This document shows positions 44,181 to 51,718 of a stretch of DNA of 53,324 nt, piece by piece (position 1 is the first letter of the stretch; each line of letters starts with the position of its first letter). This stretch comes from an uncultured Anaerolineae bacterium (GTDB lineage Bacteria > Chloroflexota > Anaerolineae > Aggregatilineales > UBA2796): NCBI GenBank assembly GCA_938005675.1, contig CALKXH010000026.1, positions 1 to 53,324 of the forward strand, written 5' to 3'. The position numbers and the translations under genes are program-made. Below the pieces are notes generated by a model, which did no database searches, had not been told where the DNA came from, and saw only the letters and a program-made list of their open reading frames with translations.

Positions 44181-45218
44181 GTGTCTCATCAACCTGTCTT
44201 GAGCATTCAAAATCTAAACGTGGAGTACACGGCGCGACGCGGCAAGGTCAAAGCTGTCCGCGACGTCAGCTTCGACGTCTTCCCCGGCGAGACCGTCGCC
44301 GTGATCGGCGAGAGCGGCTGCGGCAAGACGACTTTGGCGCTCGCCCTCGTGCGGCTGCTGCCGCGCTCGGCTAAGATCGCCGGCGGCAAGGTGCTGTTTC
44401 AGGGCGGCAACTACAGCACGCCCATCGATGTGCTGCGCCTGAATCAGTCTCAGCTGCGCGCCTTCCGTTGGCGCAACTGCGCTATGGTCTTTCAGAGCGC
44501 CCTGAACGCGCTCAACCCGGTTTTGAAGGTCAGCGCACAAGTGCAGGAGACCGCCCGCGCGCACGGCGAACACGACGCCAAGCAGATCGAAGAGCGGGCG
44601 CTGTGGCTCTTTCAGCAGGTGCGCCTCGATCCGCGTCGCGTCTACAACGCCTACCCGCACGAGCTGAGCGGCGGGATGCGCCAGCGCGTCTTGTTGGCGC
44701 TGGGACTGCTGCTCGATCCGCAAGTGGTCATCCTCGACGAGCCGACCACCGCCCTAGACGTGCTGACGCAGCGCACCATCATCGAGGTGCTGAAGCGCCT
44801 GCGCGACGAGATGGGCTTCGCCTTGATCTTCATCTCGCACGATCTTTCGATGGCGGCGGAGCTGGCGCATCGCATCGTGACCATGTACGCCGGCAAGGTG
44901 GTCGAGATCGGGCAAGTTAACGAGGTCTTCTACCGCCCGAAGCATCCCTACACGCTCGGACTGATGCGCGCCGTGCCGAATCTGAGCGGCGGGCGCGCCG
45001 AGCTGGTCTCGATTCAAGGCTCGCCGCCCGACCTGATCGATCCGCCGCGCGGCTGCCCCTTCGCGCCGCGCTGCAGCTACGCGCAGCCGATCTGCCATGA
45101 GCAGCCGCCGCCGCTGGAGATGCGCGCCACCGATCACGCCAGCGCCTGCCACTTCTGGGATCGCTTGCCCGTCCTGCGCGAGTCCTCTGAAGCATCCTCA
45201 CGGGAGGTCAACCCATGA
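44181..45218 (+). CDS. peptide/nickel-type ABC transporter ATPase, DppD-like
   Basis: ABC ATPase of 345 residues: GESGCGKTTLALA (Walker A), MVFQSALNALNPVL (Q loop), ELSGGMRQRVLLALG (signature), VVILDEPTTALDV (Walker B) and FISHDLSMAAEL (H loop). The C-terminal oligopeptide/dipeptide-transporter tail has the Cys-rich GCPFAPRCSYAQPICHE, which in relatives can bind an iron-sulfur cluster. GTG start at 44181, five bases after the DppC stop; overlaps the next gene by four bases. Confidence 0.93.
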   Translation: MSHQPVLSIQNLNVEYTARRGKVKAVRDVSFDVFPGETVAVIGESGCGKTTLALALVRLLPRSAKIAGGKVLFQGGNYSTPIDVLRLNQSQLRAFRWRNCAMVFQSALNALNPVLKVSAQVQETARAHGEHDAKQIEERALWLFQQVRLDPRRVYNAYPHELSGGMRQRVLLALGLLLDPQVVILDEPTTALDVLTQRTIIEVLKRLRDEMGFALIFISHDLSMAAELAHRIVTMYAGKVVEIGQVNEVFYRPKHPYTLGLMRAVPNLSGGRAELVSIQGSPPDLIDPPRGCPFAPRCSYAQPICHEQPPPLEMRATDHASACHFWDRLPVLRESSEASSREVNP

Positions 45219-46237
45219 GCCAGCCGACGCCCATCCTCAGTTTGCAAGGCGTGCATAAGTACTTCAAGGCGGGCAGGAAGACCATTCGCGTCCTGCAGGA
45301 CGTCTCGCTGGAGGTGGCGGAGGGCGAGATCGTCTGTTTGGTCGGCGAGAGCGGCTGCGGCAAGACCACCACCGGCAAGATCATCGCAGGTCTGGCTGCG
45401 CCCACAGCCGGCAAAGTCTTCTTTGAGGGGCGCGATGTGAGCCAACTGCGCGGCGAGGACTTCAGGGCGTATCGGCGAGCTGTGCAGATCGTCCATCAAG
45501 ACCCTTACGCCTCGCTCAACCCGACTCAGACGCTCTATCGCATGTTGAGCTTCCCGCTCTTTCGCCATCGCCTCGTGCGCAACGGCGCTCAGGCGCGCGC
45601 CCGCGTGCTGGAGCTGCTGCAGCTTGTGGACTTAACCCCGCCTGAAGATTTCATCGATAAGTTTCCGCACCAGCTCAGCGGCGGGCAGCGCCAGCGCGTC
45701 TCAATTGCGCGCGCCCTGACCGTCAACCCGCGCCTGATCGTGGCGGATGAGCCCGTCTCGATGGTGGACGTCTCGATCCGAGTCAGTTTGCTCAACACGC
45801 TCTCAGACCTGCAGCGGCGGCTCAGGCTGACCTTCGTCTTCATCACGCACGACCTCGCCGTGGCGCGCTACTTCGCTTGGGAGGGGCGCATCGCCGTGAT
45901 GTACTTGGGGCGCATCGTAGAGATCGGCAGCGCGCCTGAAGTGACCGCTCAGCCGCAGCATCCCTACACGCGCGCCTTGATCACCTCGCTGCCCGAACCC
46001 GATCCGGAGCTGACTCGTCACAAGGAGCGCCTCAGCCTGCGCAGCGAGGATATCCCTAGCTTGCTGCGCATCCCTAGCGGCTGCGCTTTTCATCCGCGCT
46101 GCCCGTGGCACGTGCCGAAGGTGTGCGACGTGACCTTGCCCGAGCTCGCCCCGACCGAAGGGCGCAGCCTCGCCGCCTGCCACGTCACCGCCCAGACTTC
46201 GCGCCATCTTGAGGCGCTCAGCGCCCAGAAAGCCTAG
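45215..46237 (+). CDS. peptide/nickel-type ABC transporter ATPase, DppF-like
   Basis: Second ABC ATPase, 340 residues: GESGCGKTTTGKII (Walker A), IVHQDPYASLNPTQ (Q loop), QLSGGQRQRVSIARAL (signature), LIVADEPVSMVDVSI (Walker B), FITHDLAVARYF (H loop). The C-terminal tail has GCAFHPRCPWHVPKVC. The Walker B context VADEPVSMVD rather than LDEPTSALD is the form common in DppF proteins of this type. It ends the operon; a hairpin (GCAGCC/GGCTGC, 46255-46270) follows but has no U tract. Confidence 0.93.
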   Translation: MSQPTPILSLQGVHKYFKAGRKTIRVLQDVSLEVAEGEIVCLVGESGCGKTTTGKIIAGLAAPTAGKVFFEGRDVSQLRGEDFRAYRRAVQIVHQDPYASLNPTQTLYRMLSFPLFRHRLVRNGAQARARVLELLQLVDLTPPEDFIDKFPHQLSGGQRQRVSIARALTVNPRLIVADEPVSMVDVSIRVSLLNTLSDLQRRLRLTFVFITHDLAVARYFAWEGRIAVMYLGRIVEIGSAPEVTAQPQHPYTRALITSLPEPDPELTRHKERLSLRSEDIPSLLRIPSGCAFHPRCPWHVPKVCDVTLPELAPTEGRSLAACHVTAQTSRHLEALSAQKA

Positions 46238-46366
46238 TCTGCCGCCTGCACGCAGCCTTTTGCGGCTGCCTTGCCCGTGATCGCCTTGTGATCTGTGTGA
46301 GTTTCATTTGTTGTATAATGCTATCAGTTACAGCCATCCATTGCGCGCGGCAGGGGGTCTGGAAGC

Positions 46367-47128
46367 GTGATCAAGAAAGGAGAGGCGCGCGATCTGACGC
46401 GCTCGCGGATCATGGCGAAGGCGAAACGTCTGTTGATCGTCGAGGACGATCCAACTACGCGCATGATGCTGCACGACTTGCTGGAGGGGGAAGGTTATCA
46501 CGTCACCAGTTTTGGCGATGCGCCCGAAGCCCTCGATCACGTGCGGCGGAACGGGCTGCCGCACCTGATCATCGTCGATCTGGGCTTGCCGAGCTACAAC
46601 GGCTTCGAGCTGAGCCGCCGCCTCAAACAGATGGGCGACGTGCCCATCGTCATCCTCAGCGGCGATAGCTCGGTCGAATCCAGAGTGGCGGGCATCGAGA
46701 AATACGCCGAGGATTACATCGTCAAGCCCTTCAATCACCGCGAGGTCATTGCCCGCGTCGCCCGCATTTTGAGCCGCTTCGTCGATCAATCCTACGCGCG
46801 CGAGCCGCTCATCAGCATCGATAGCCACCTGAGCATCGACTTCGCCAACGGCGTCTTGCTGCGCGATAACGAACGCATCCCCTTGACGCCCATCGAGGCG
46901 AATTTGCTGTACTTATTGGTGGGCAATCGCGGCAAGGTCGTCAGCGCGGAGGCGCTGATGGCGCGCGCGTGGCACAATGAAGAGGTCTTTGAGGAGACCT
47001 TGCGCGTGCATATGCATCGCTTGCGCCGCAAGTTGCAGCCCGATGCGCAGGGCTTCCAGTACATCCGCAACGAGCGCGGCGTCGGCTATCGCTTCATCAC
47101 CGAAGAAGAAGTCGCCCGCTTGCGCTGA
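46367..47128 (+). CDS. OmpR/PhoB-family response regulator
   Basis: DNA-binding response regulator of about 239-254 residues. Receiver: LLIVEDDPTTRMML (acidic pair), LIIVDLGLPSYNG (phospho-acceptor Asp), DYIVKPFNHREV (Lys). C-terminal winged helix: IPLTPIEANLLYLLVGNRGKVVSAEAL and ETLRVHMHRLRRKL...YIRNERGVGYRF. A GTG at 46367 has GGGGGT upstream; the ATG at 46412 (MAKAKRL) is where homology starts and could be the real start. A TATAAT lies at 46314-46319. The kinase gene begins four bases after its stop, so the two form a cognate pair. Confidence 0.92.
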   Translation: MIKKGEARDLTRSRIMAKAKRLLIVEDDPTTRMMLHDLLEGEGYHVTSFGDAPEALDHVRRNGLPHLIIVDLGLPSYNGFELSRRLKQMGDVPIVILSGDSSVESRVAGIEKYAEDYIVKPFNHREVIARVARILSRFVDQSYAREPLISIDSHLSIDFANGVLLRDNERIPLTPIEANLLYLLVGNRGKVVSAEALMARAWHNEEVFEETLRVHMHRLRRKLQPDAQGFQYIRNERGVGYRFITEEEVARLR

Positions 47129-47132
47129 ATGC

Positions 47133-48617
47133 ATGGACGATCACACGCTCTTCAGCAACGCGCCCATCCCGATCTTGCTGCTCGATCCGAGCGGCATCAT
47201 TCAGGGAGCCAACCCCGCCGCTCAAACCTTCTACGGCTATGCGGCGGAGGCTTTGATCGGGCAGCCCATTGCCGCGCTCGCCGACTCGGATAGCCGTCTT
47301 CAGCAGGAGTATGCCCTTCAGCGCGCCCTGCAAACGGAGCGTGACTGGAACGGCTTGATCAATCACGTCTCTCAGCAGGGCGACTTGCGCACGGTGCGCC
47401 TGTACCTCACGCCCGTGCGCAACGAACGCGCTGAAATCTGTCAGGTGCTTTGCCACGTCTTCGATGTCAGCGAGATGATCGCCGCTCAGCGCATCCTGCA
47501 ACGCGAATCGGATCGCCTTGAAGCCATTCTGGAGAGCGTCAACGACGCCATCTTCATGATCGACGCCGATGGCGCGGTCGTGGCGGCTAACCTGCAGTTC
47601 GAGCGCCTGTTCGGCTTGCCGCGCTACGAGGTGCTCGATCGCTCTCTCGTCGATTTGGTCGCTCGGCTGCGCGCCCAGCCCAACTTGCCGCCCGATTTTG
47701 TCAATATCCTGCTCAACTTCAACCGCGATCACACCCAAAGCGCCAGCTACGACTTCGAGATCAGCGGCGTCCCCCGCCGCGTGATCCGCTGGTATAGCGA
47801 GCCCGTCCATACCTACGACGGCGCCCTGCTCGGTCGGCTGTTCGTCTTCCGCGATGCCACCCACGAGCTGACCCTCGACCGCACCAAGACCGAGTTCGTC
47901 TCGCTGGTGACCCACGAACTCGGCACGCCTCTCACTGCCATCAAAAACGCCGTCGAGATGCTCCAAGATGACCCTGAAAGCAACCTGAGCGAGGAAGGAC
48001 GCCAATACGTGCAGATCATCGAGCAGCGCATCGAGCTGCTGGAGACGCTCGTCAAGGATATCATCGCCCTGACGCGCATTGAAGCCGGTCGCATCGAGCT
48101 GCGCTGCGCCTACTATCCCCTCAAAGCCGCCCTCGATGAGGCGCTCAACAGCGTGCGCAGCATCATTCAGTCCCGCAAGCAGACGCTGTACATCGAAGTC
48201 CCCGACGATCTGCCCCTCCTGTGGATCGACCGCAACCGCATCGCGCAGGTCTTCACCAACTTGCTGACCAACGCCAGCAAGTACACGCCTGAGAAAGGCG
48301 TCCTCTCAGTGCGCGCCGCGCGCGTCGATCAGCGCGCCGAATTGCCCGAAAACAGCCCTGCCGATTTGCGCTTGCCCGCCGTGCTGGTCATGGTGCAGGA
48401 TACAGGCATCGGCATCCCGCCCGAAGAGCAAGCCCGCATCTTCGAGCGCTTCTACCGCGCCGAGGAAGCGCGCCAACGGCGCATTCAGGGCAGCGGGCTG
48501 GGGCTGACGATTGTCCAGTCGTTCGTGGCTTTACACGGCGGCAAAGTCTGGCTGCGCTCTGCGCCTAGGCAGGGCAGTTCTTTCTTTTTCACCTTACCTA
48601 TCATAGAAGGGCAATGA
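47133..48617 (+). CDS. soluble PAS-domain sensor histidine kinase
   Basis: Cytoplasmic kinase, about 494 residues from the ATG at 47133. Two PAS domains (about residues 5-115 and 128-245; FSNAPIPILLLDPSGIIQGA and ESVNDAIFMIDADGAVVAA), then HisKA with the His in LVTHELGTPLTAIKNAV, and HATPase_c with NLLTNASKYTPEKG, DTGIGIPPEEQARIF, SGLGLTIVQSFVALHGG. The usual SHELRTPL reads THELGTPL: an Arg to Gly change next to the catalytic His. No membrane segment, so it senses an internal signal such as redox or small ligand. Flanked on both sides by receivers, which suggests it phosphorylates two partners. Confidence 0.92.
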   Translation: MDDHTLFSNAPIPILLLDPSGIIQGANPAAQTFYGYAAEALIGQPIAALADSDSRLQQEYALQRALQTERDWNGLINHVSQQGDLRTVRLYLTPVRNERAEICQVLCHVFDVSEMIAAQRILQRESDRLEAILESVNDAIFMIDADGAVVAANLQFERLFGLPRYEVLDRSLVDLVARLRAQPNLPPDFVNILLNFNRDHTQSASYDFEISGVPRRVIRWYSEPVHTYDGALLGRLFVFRDATHELTLDRTKTEFVSLVTHELGTPLTAIKNAVEMLQDDPESNLSEEGRQYVQIIEQRIELLETLVKDIIALTRIEAGRIELRCAYYPLKAALDEALNSVRSIIQSRKQTLYIEVPDDLPLLWIDRNRIAQVFTNLLTNASKYTPEKGVLSVRAARVDQRAELPENSPADLRLPAVLVMVQDTGIGIPPEEQARIFERFYRAEEARQRRIQGSGLGLTIVQSFVALHGGKVWLRSAPRQGSSFFFTLPIIEGQ

Positions 48618-48621
48618 TCGG

Positions 48622-49014
48622 ATGAGCTACATCTTACTGGCTGAAGACGACCGCGCGCTGCAATTTTTGGTGCAACGCAAGCTGGAGCAGGAGGGCTACG
48701 CCGTGCGCAGCCTTGAAAACGGCGCTGAGGCGTTGGCGTTGGCGCTCAGCGAGCGTCCCTCGCTGATGCTCCTGGATATCGGCTTGCCGAGCATGACGGG
48801 CTTCGAGGTTTGCCGCGCCGTCAAGCGGCACTATGGCACTGAAGCGCCCCCAATTGTGATCATCTCCACCAACGGTCAGGACTCAGACGTCGAGGCGGCT
48901 GAGGAGATCGGCGCCGACGACTACTTGATCAAGCCGTTCTCGCTGCGCGACCTCGCCGTGCGCGTGCGCAGCCTGCTGAGCGACCCTCAAACGCGCCAAT
49001 CGTACTCCATGTAG
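48622..49014 (+). CDS. single-domain (CheY-like) response regulator
   Basis: Stand-alone receiver of 130 residues: ILLAEDDRALQFLVQ (acidic pair), LMLLDIGLPSMTG (phospho-acceptor Asp), IISTNGQD (Thr/Ser switch), DDYLIKPFSLRDL (Lys). No output domain. It starts five bases after the kinase stop and probably relays or buffers phosphate in the same pathway. The last nine codons overlap the convergent DJ-1 gene by 28 bases. Confidence 0.92.
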   Translation: MSYILLAEDDRALQFLVQRKLEQEGYAVRSLENGAEALALALSERPSLMLLDIGLPSMTGFEVCRAVKRHYGTEAPPIVIISTNGQDSDVEAAEEIGADDYLIKPFSLRDLAVRVRSLLSDPQTRQSYSM

Positions 49015-49577
49015 GCGGCGGTCTGGCGGGCGATGGCTTCGCCGTGCAGACGCGCCACCACGTGCAACGCCATATCGATGCCGGCTGAGATGCCCGCTGA
49101 GACGATCACGCTTCCGTTATCGACGACGCGCTGATCGGGCAGGATCGCGGTCTGCGGCGCGACGGCGCGCAGCTCCTCGAGGGCGCTGTGATGCGTGGTC
49201 GCCGCTAAGCCGTCCAGCAAGCCGATTCGCGCCAAGAGCAGGGCGCCGGTGCAAACCGAGAGCGTCAGCTGGGCGCTCTGAGCTTTGGCGCGCATCCATG
49301 CTAAGAGGCGCTCGTTATGCATGGCTTGGCGCGTGCCGCGCCCGCCCGGCACCACGATCAAGTCGGGCGGCGGGCAACTCGGATCGTCAAGCAGGTAGGT
49401 CGGGTTGATGCTCAGCCCGTTGCGCGCCGCGATGGGCGTCTTCTCCGCGACGGTGTAGACGTTGAACGGGCGGACGGGATTGTAGGCGTCTACGACCGAG
49501 AAAACCTCGAACGGACCGCAAAAGTCCAAAACCTCGACCTCATCGAAGAGCAAAATGGCGACGTTGCGCGCAGACAT
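48987..49577 (-). CDS. DJ-1/PfpI family protein
   Basis: Class I glutamine-amidotransferase-like fold, 196 residues. AILLFDEVEVLDFCGPFEVF is the N-terminal block with the conserved acidic residue, LIVVPGGRGTR is the middle block, and LTLSVCTGALLLARIGLLDG holds the nucleophilic Cys in the elbow. ATTHHSALEEL supplies a neighbouring His. The layout is closest to the isonitrile hydratase/ThiJ-like or transcription-regulator N-terminal branch without the AraC domain. Possible activities include isonitrile hydration or glyoxal detoxification; unresolved. Confidence 0.86.
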   Translation of the reverse strand: MSARNVAILLFDEVEVLDFCGPFEVFSVVDAYNPVRPFNVYTVAEKTPIAARNGLSINPTYLLDDPSCPPPDLIVVPGGRGTRQAMHNERLLAWMRAKAQSAQLTLSVCTGALLLARIGLLDGLAATTHHSALEELRAVAPQTAILPDQRVVDNGSVIVSAGISAGIDMALHVVARLHGEAIARQTAAYMEYDWRV

Positions 49578-49606
49578 TCAGCCAAAGCCTCTCAATCTGA
49601 AGTCGA

Positions 49607-50458
49607 TCAGCGCAGTTGGCTGCTCTGCTGCTCGCGCGGCTCGTCGGCGAGCAGCTCATCCAGCGACATGCCACTGCTCCGGTTGCCCTCCTCAAGGATG
49701 GCGCGCGCCATCCACGGGTCGACTTCGCCATCTTCGGCGATCAAGGCGCTGACGGGCGTCGTCGTGCGGGTGCGCACGGGGAACTCATGCTCGGCGAGGC
49801 GCTTCTCACCGATGCTCAGACGCAACGTCCACATGCCGCTGGTGCGCTGATCGGGCAGGGGCAGGTAGGTGCGCGGCGTGATGAAATTATCGCCCTGTTT
49901 GAGCAAATACTGCTCGCTGGAGACGAAACGGCGCGTCCCCAGCTCATCGAAGAGCTCGAAGCGGATCGTCCCCCTGCCTTGTTTGTAAGGGAGGCGAATC
50001 ACGGCGAAGGGGCGCAGATGAGTCGTATCAGCCGCCACCGGATTCAAGCGCACCACGTCGGGCGTGTCGTCGCCGTGATAGGCGAGCACGCCGATATCTT
50101 CCAGCGAGAGCAGCCAATCGCTGGGTTCGTTGTTGGCACGGCGCAAGGCGCGCTGCGCCACTTCTTTCGGCGCAACGCGCGGACGTAATTCCTCTTCATC
50201 ATCGGCGGCGTAGACGGGCGGGCGGCGGATGCCCGTCTGAGGCTGCATCTGGTTGAAAAGGAGCGGCTGCTGCTGACTGCTGGTGGTGAAGATATCGCCG
50301 AACAGGCGCCAGAGCGAGCTGCCCATGCCCAGCAGGATGCTCATCACAATGCCGAAGATGACCAGCCCAGCGAACGCGCTAAAGTTCCCGCTGAAGAAGG
50401 ACAAAAACATTATCAAAACTAGAAACCACCAGAATGGCGAAATGCGATTGTTTCCCAT
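49607..50458 (-). CDS. membrane protein of unknown function, paralogue of 50692-51483
   Basis: 283 residues. Two hydrophobic segments at the N terminus (about 9-28 and 30-50), a Gln/Pro-rich linker, then a soluble beta-rich domain (about 100-225) and an acidic C-terminal tail ending MSLDELLADEP. The soluble part includes LSLEDIGVLAY and a strand pattern IRFELFDELGTRRFVSSEQY, ending MWTLRLSIGEKRLAEHEFPV. The paralogue carries the equivalents LTLLDVGMLI, LTFEFYDRAGRLQFSHSMEDY, TWDLRVKVDGVLVALHDFSM and tail VSLEELLREQ. No enzymatic motif is visible. I do not recognise the family. Confidence 0.7.
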   Translation of the reverse strand: MGNNRISPFWWFLVLIMFLSFFSGNFSAFAGLVIFGIVMSILLGMGSSLWRLFGDIFTTSSQQQPLLFNQMQPQTGIRRPPVYAADDEEELRPRVAPKEVAQRALRRANNEPSDWLLSLEDIGVLAYHGDDTPDVVRLNPVAADTTHLRPFAVIRLPYKQGRGTIRFELFDELGTRRFVSSEQYLLKQGDNFITPRTYLPLPDQRTSGMWTLRLSIGEKRLAEHEFPVRTRTTTPVSALIAEDGEVDPWMARAILEEGNRSSGMSLDELLADEPREQQSSQLR

Positions 50459-50478
50459 CGTTCAAAGCCTCAAAGTCC

Positions 50479-50682
50479 CTAATGGCGCCTGAGCATGTCG
50501 GAGCGGGTGAGCATAAAAACCGCCCAGATCAGCCATATGCCAACGAAAAAGAGCGCCTCGATAGTCAGCTCGCTGCGCAGGAAGACGATCAAGAGCAGCG
50601 CGAGCATTCCGACGACAGTGCTTATCAGTAAAAAACGTCCCGCTCGCCTCAGTCGATGCTCCAAACCCTGCTTTTCGGTCAT
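50479..50682 (-). CDS. small two-helix membrane protein
   Basis: 67 residues: a basic N terminus (EHRLRRAGR), two membrane helices (LISTVVGMLALLLIVFL and ALFFVGIWLIWAVFML) and a short basic end. It lies between the two paralogous membrane genes with gaps of 20 and nine bases, so it belongs to the same transcript and perhaps the same complex. Function unknown. Confidence 0.65.
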   Translation of the reverse strand: MTEKQGLEHRLRRAGRFLLISTVVGMLALLLIVFLRSELTIEALFFVGIWLIWAVFMLTRSDMLRRH

Positions 50683-50691
50683 GCGCCGCCC

Positions 50692-51483
50692 CTAATCGCC
50701 GCGCCGCCGCGCCTGCTCGCGCAGCAGCTCCTCAAGGCTGACGGGCGGCGCCTCTTCGTAATCGTCTGAGGCGCTGCTCAGCCGCTCGCTGGGCGCAGGA
50801 CGGGCGCCGCCGCGCGCGGAAGACATGCTGAAATCGTGCAGAGCGACCAGCACGCCATCGACCTTGACGCGCAAATCCCACGTGCCTGCGCGCATGGGCT
50901 GCTCAGCGCCGCGCAGCGCCAGTTGGCGCTCGCACAGGATCAAGTTCTCGCCCGTGCGCAGATAGTCCTCCATGCTGTGGCTGAATTGCAGCCTGCCAGC
51001 GCGGTCGTAGAACTCGAAGGTGAGCGTGGCGTGGCGCTCGCCGCTGCCGGCTGGCACAAACAGCTTGACGTAGGGCTGCAGGAACTCATCATCTAGCGCC
51101 GCCGCCTCTTGCGCGATGCGCCGATCCCAGCCGCCGTCGCGCCGCCGCTCGTTGATCAACATGCCGACGTCTAGCAGGGTCAGCTCTGTGCCGTAGCCCG
51201 CCTCCGGATGTGCCCTAGCGCGCTCGGCGGCGCGCCGCGCCACGCCGCTCATGCGCACTGAGGCGGTCAAGGTGGCTTGGCGGTTCGCCAAGTTCGTCGC
51301 CAGGGCGCTCAAGTCCGCTCGTCGGTAGAGCAGAAAGGCTAAGACGAAATATGCCGCCACCATGCCGAAGCCCAGCGTCGGGCTCAGCGCCGCGCTAGAG
51401 ACGCTGGCAAGGGCGATCAGGGTGACCAGCACGCCCAGCAGCACGATGCCAATGGTCGTCACCCGCCGATTCGTTGCGTTCAT
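50692..51483 (-). CDS. membrane protein of unknown function, paralogue of 49607-50458
   Basis: About 263 residues from the ATG at 51483 (MNATNRR), which follows AGGTGGAG. Two membrane helices (about 8-30 and 36-53), a helical Arg/Ala-rich section, then the beta-rich domain (about 100-220) and an acidic tail ending PVSLEELLREQ. It shares domain order and the terminal SLEELL/SLDELL motif with the downstream paralogue. First gene of the three-gene cassette; promoter at 51552-51580. The longer frame from 51519 lacks a ribosome site. Confidence 0.7.
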   Translation of the reverse strand: MNATNRRVTTIGIVLLGVLVTLIALASVSSAALSPTLGFGMVAAYFVLAFLLYRRADLSALATNLANRQATLTASVRMSGVARRAAERARAHPEAGYGTELTLLDVGMLINERRRDGGWDRRIAQEAAALDDEFLQPYVKLFVPAGSGERHATLTFEFYDRAGRLQFSHSMEDYLRTGENLILCERQLALRGAEQPMRAGTWDLRVKVDGVLVALHDFSMSSARGGARPAPSERLSSASDDYEEAPPVSLEELLREQARRRGD

Positions 51484-51551
51484 CGCTTCGCTCCACCTAT
51501 CCTTCGATAGTTTGCACAACGGCGCTCAGTCGCACAGCAGCTTGAGTACAT

Positions 51552-51580
51552 TGTATAACATTCTGGCTGCAGTGTGCTAA
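51552..51580 (-). promoter_or_regulatory. candidate promoter of the membrane-paralogue cassette
   Basis: Minus strand TTAGCA (51580-51575), 17 bases, TATACA (51557-51552), about 70 bases before the ATG at 51483. Confidence 0.5.
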
Positions 51581-51634
51581 CTTTTCAGCGCCCGCCAAAC
51601 CCATCTGGAAAAAATTAAAAGGGCTTGCGGGATT

Positions 51635-51661
51635 TTGCACGACCCTGAAATGCGGTATAGT
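51635..51661 (+). promoter_or_regulatory. candidate promoter of the branched-chain amino acid transporter genes
   Basis: TTGCAC (51635-51640), 15 bases, TATAGT (51656-51661). The -10 is good; the spacer is short. The leader carries GGGAGGACTCCC just before the ATG at 51719, a small hairpin containing the ribosome site. Confidence 0.4.
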
Positions 51662-51718
51662 TGATCGCGGTATTTCCGTCAAAAAATGTTTGGCTCAAAA
51701 CACGGGAGGACTCCCAAA

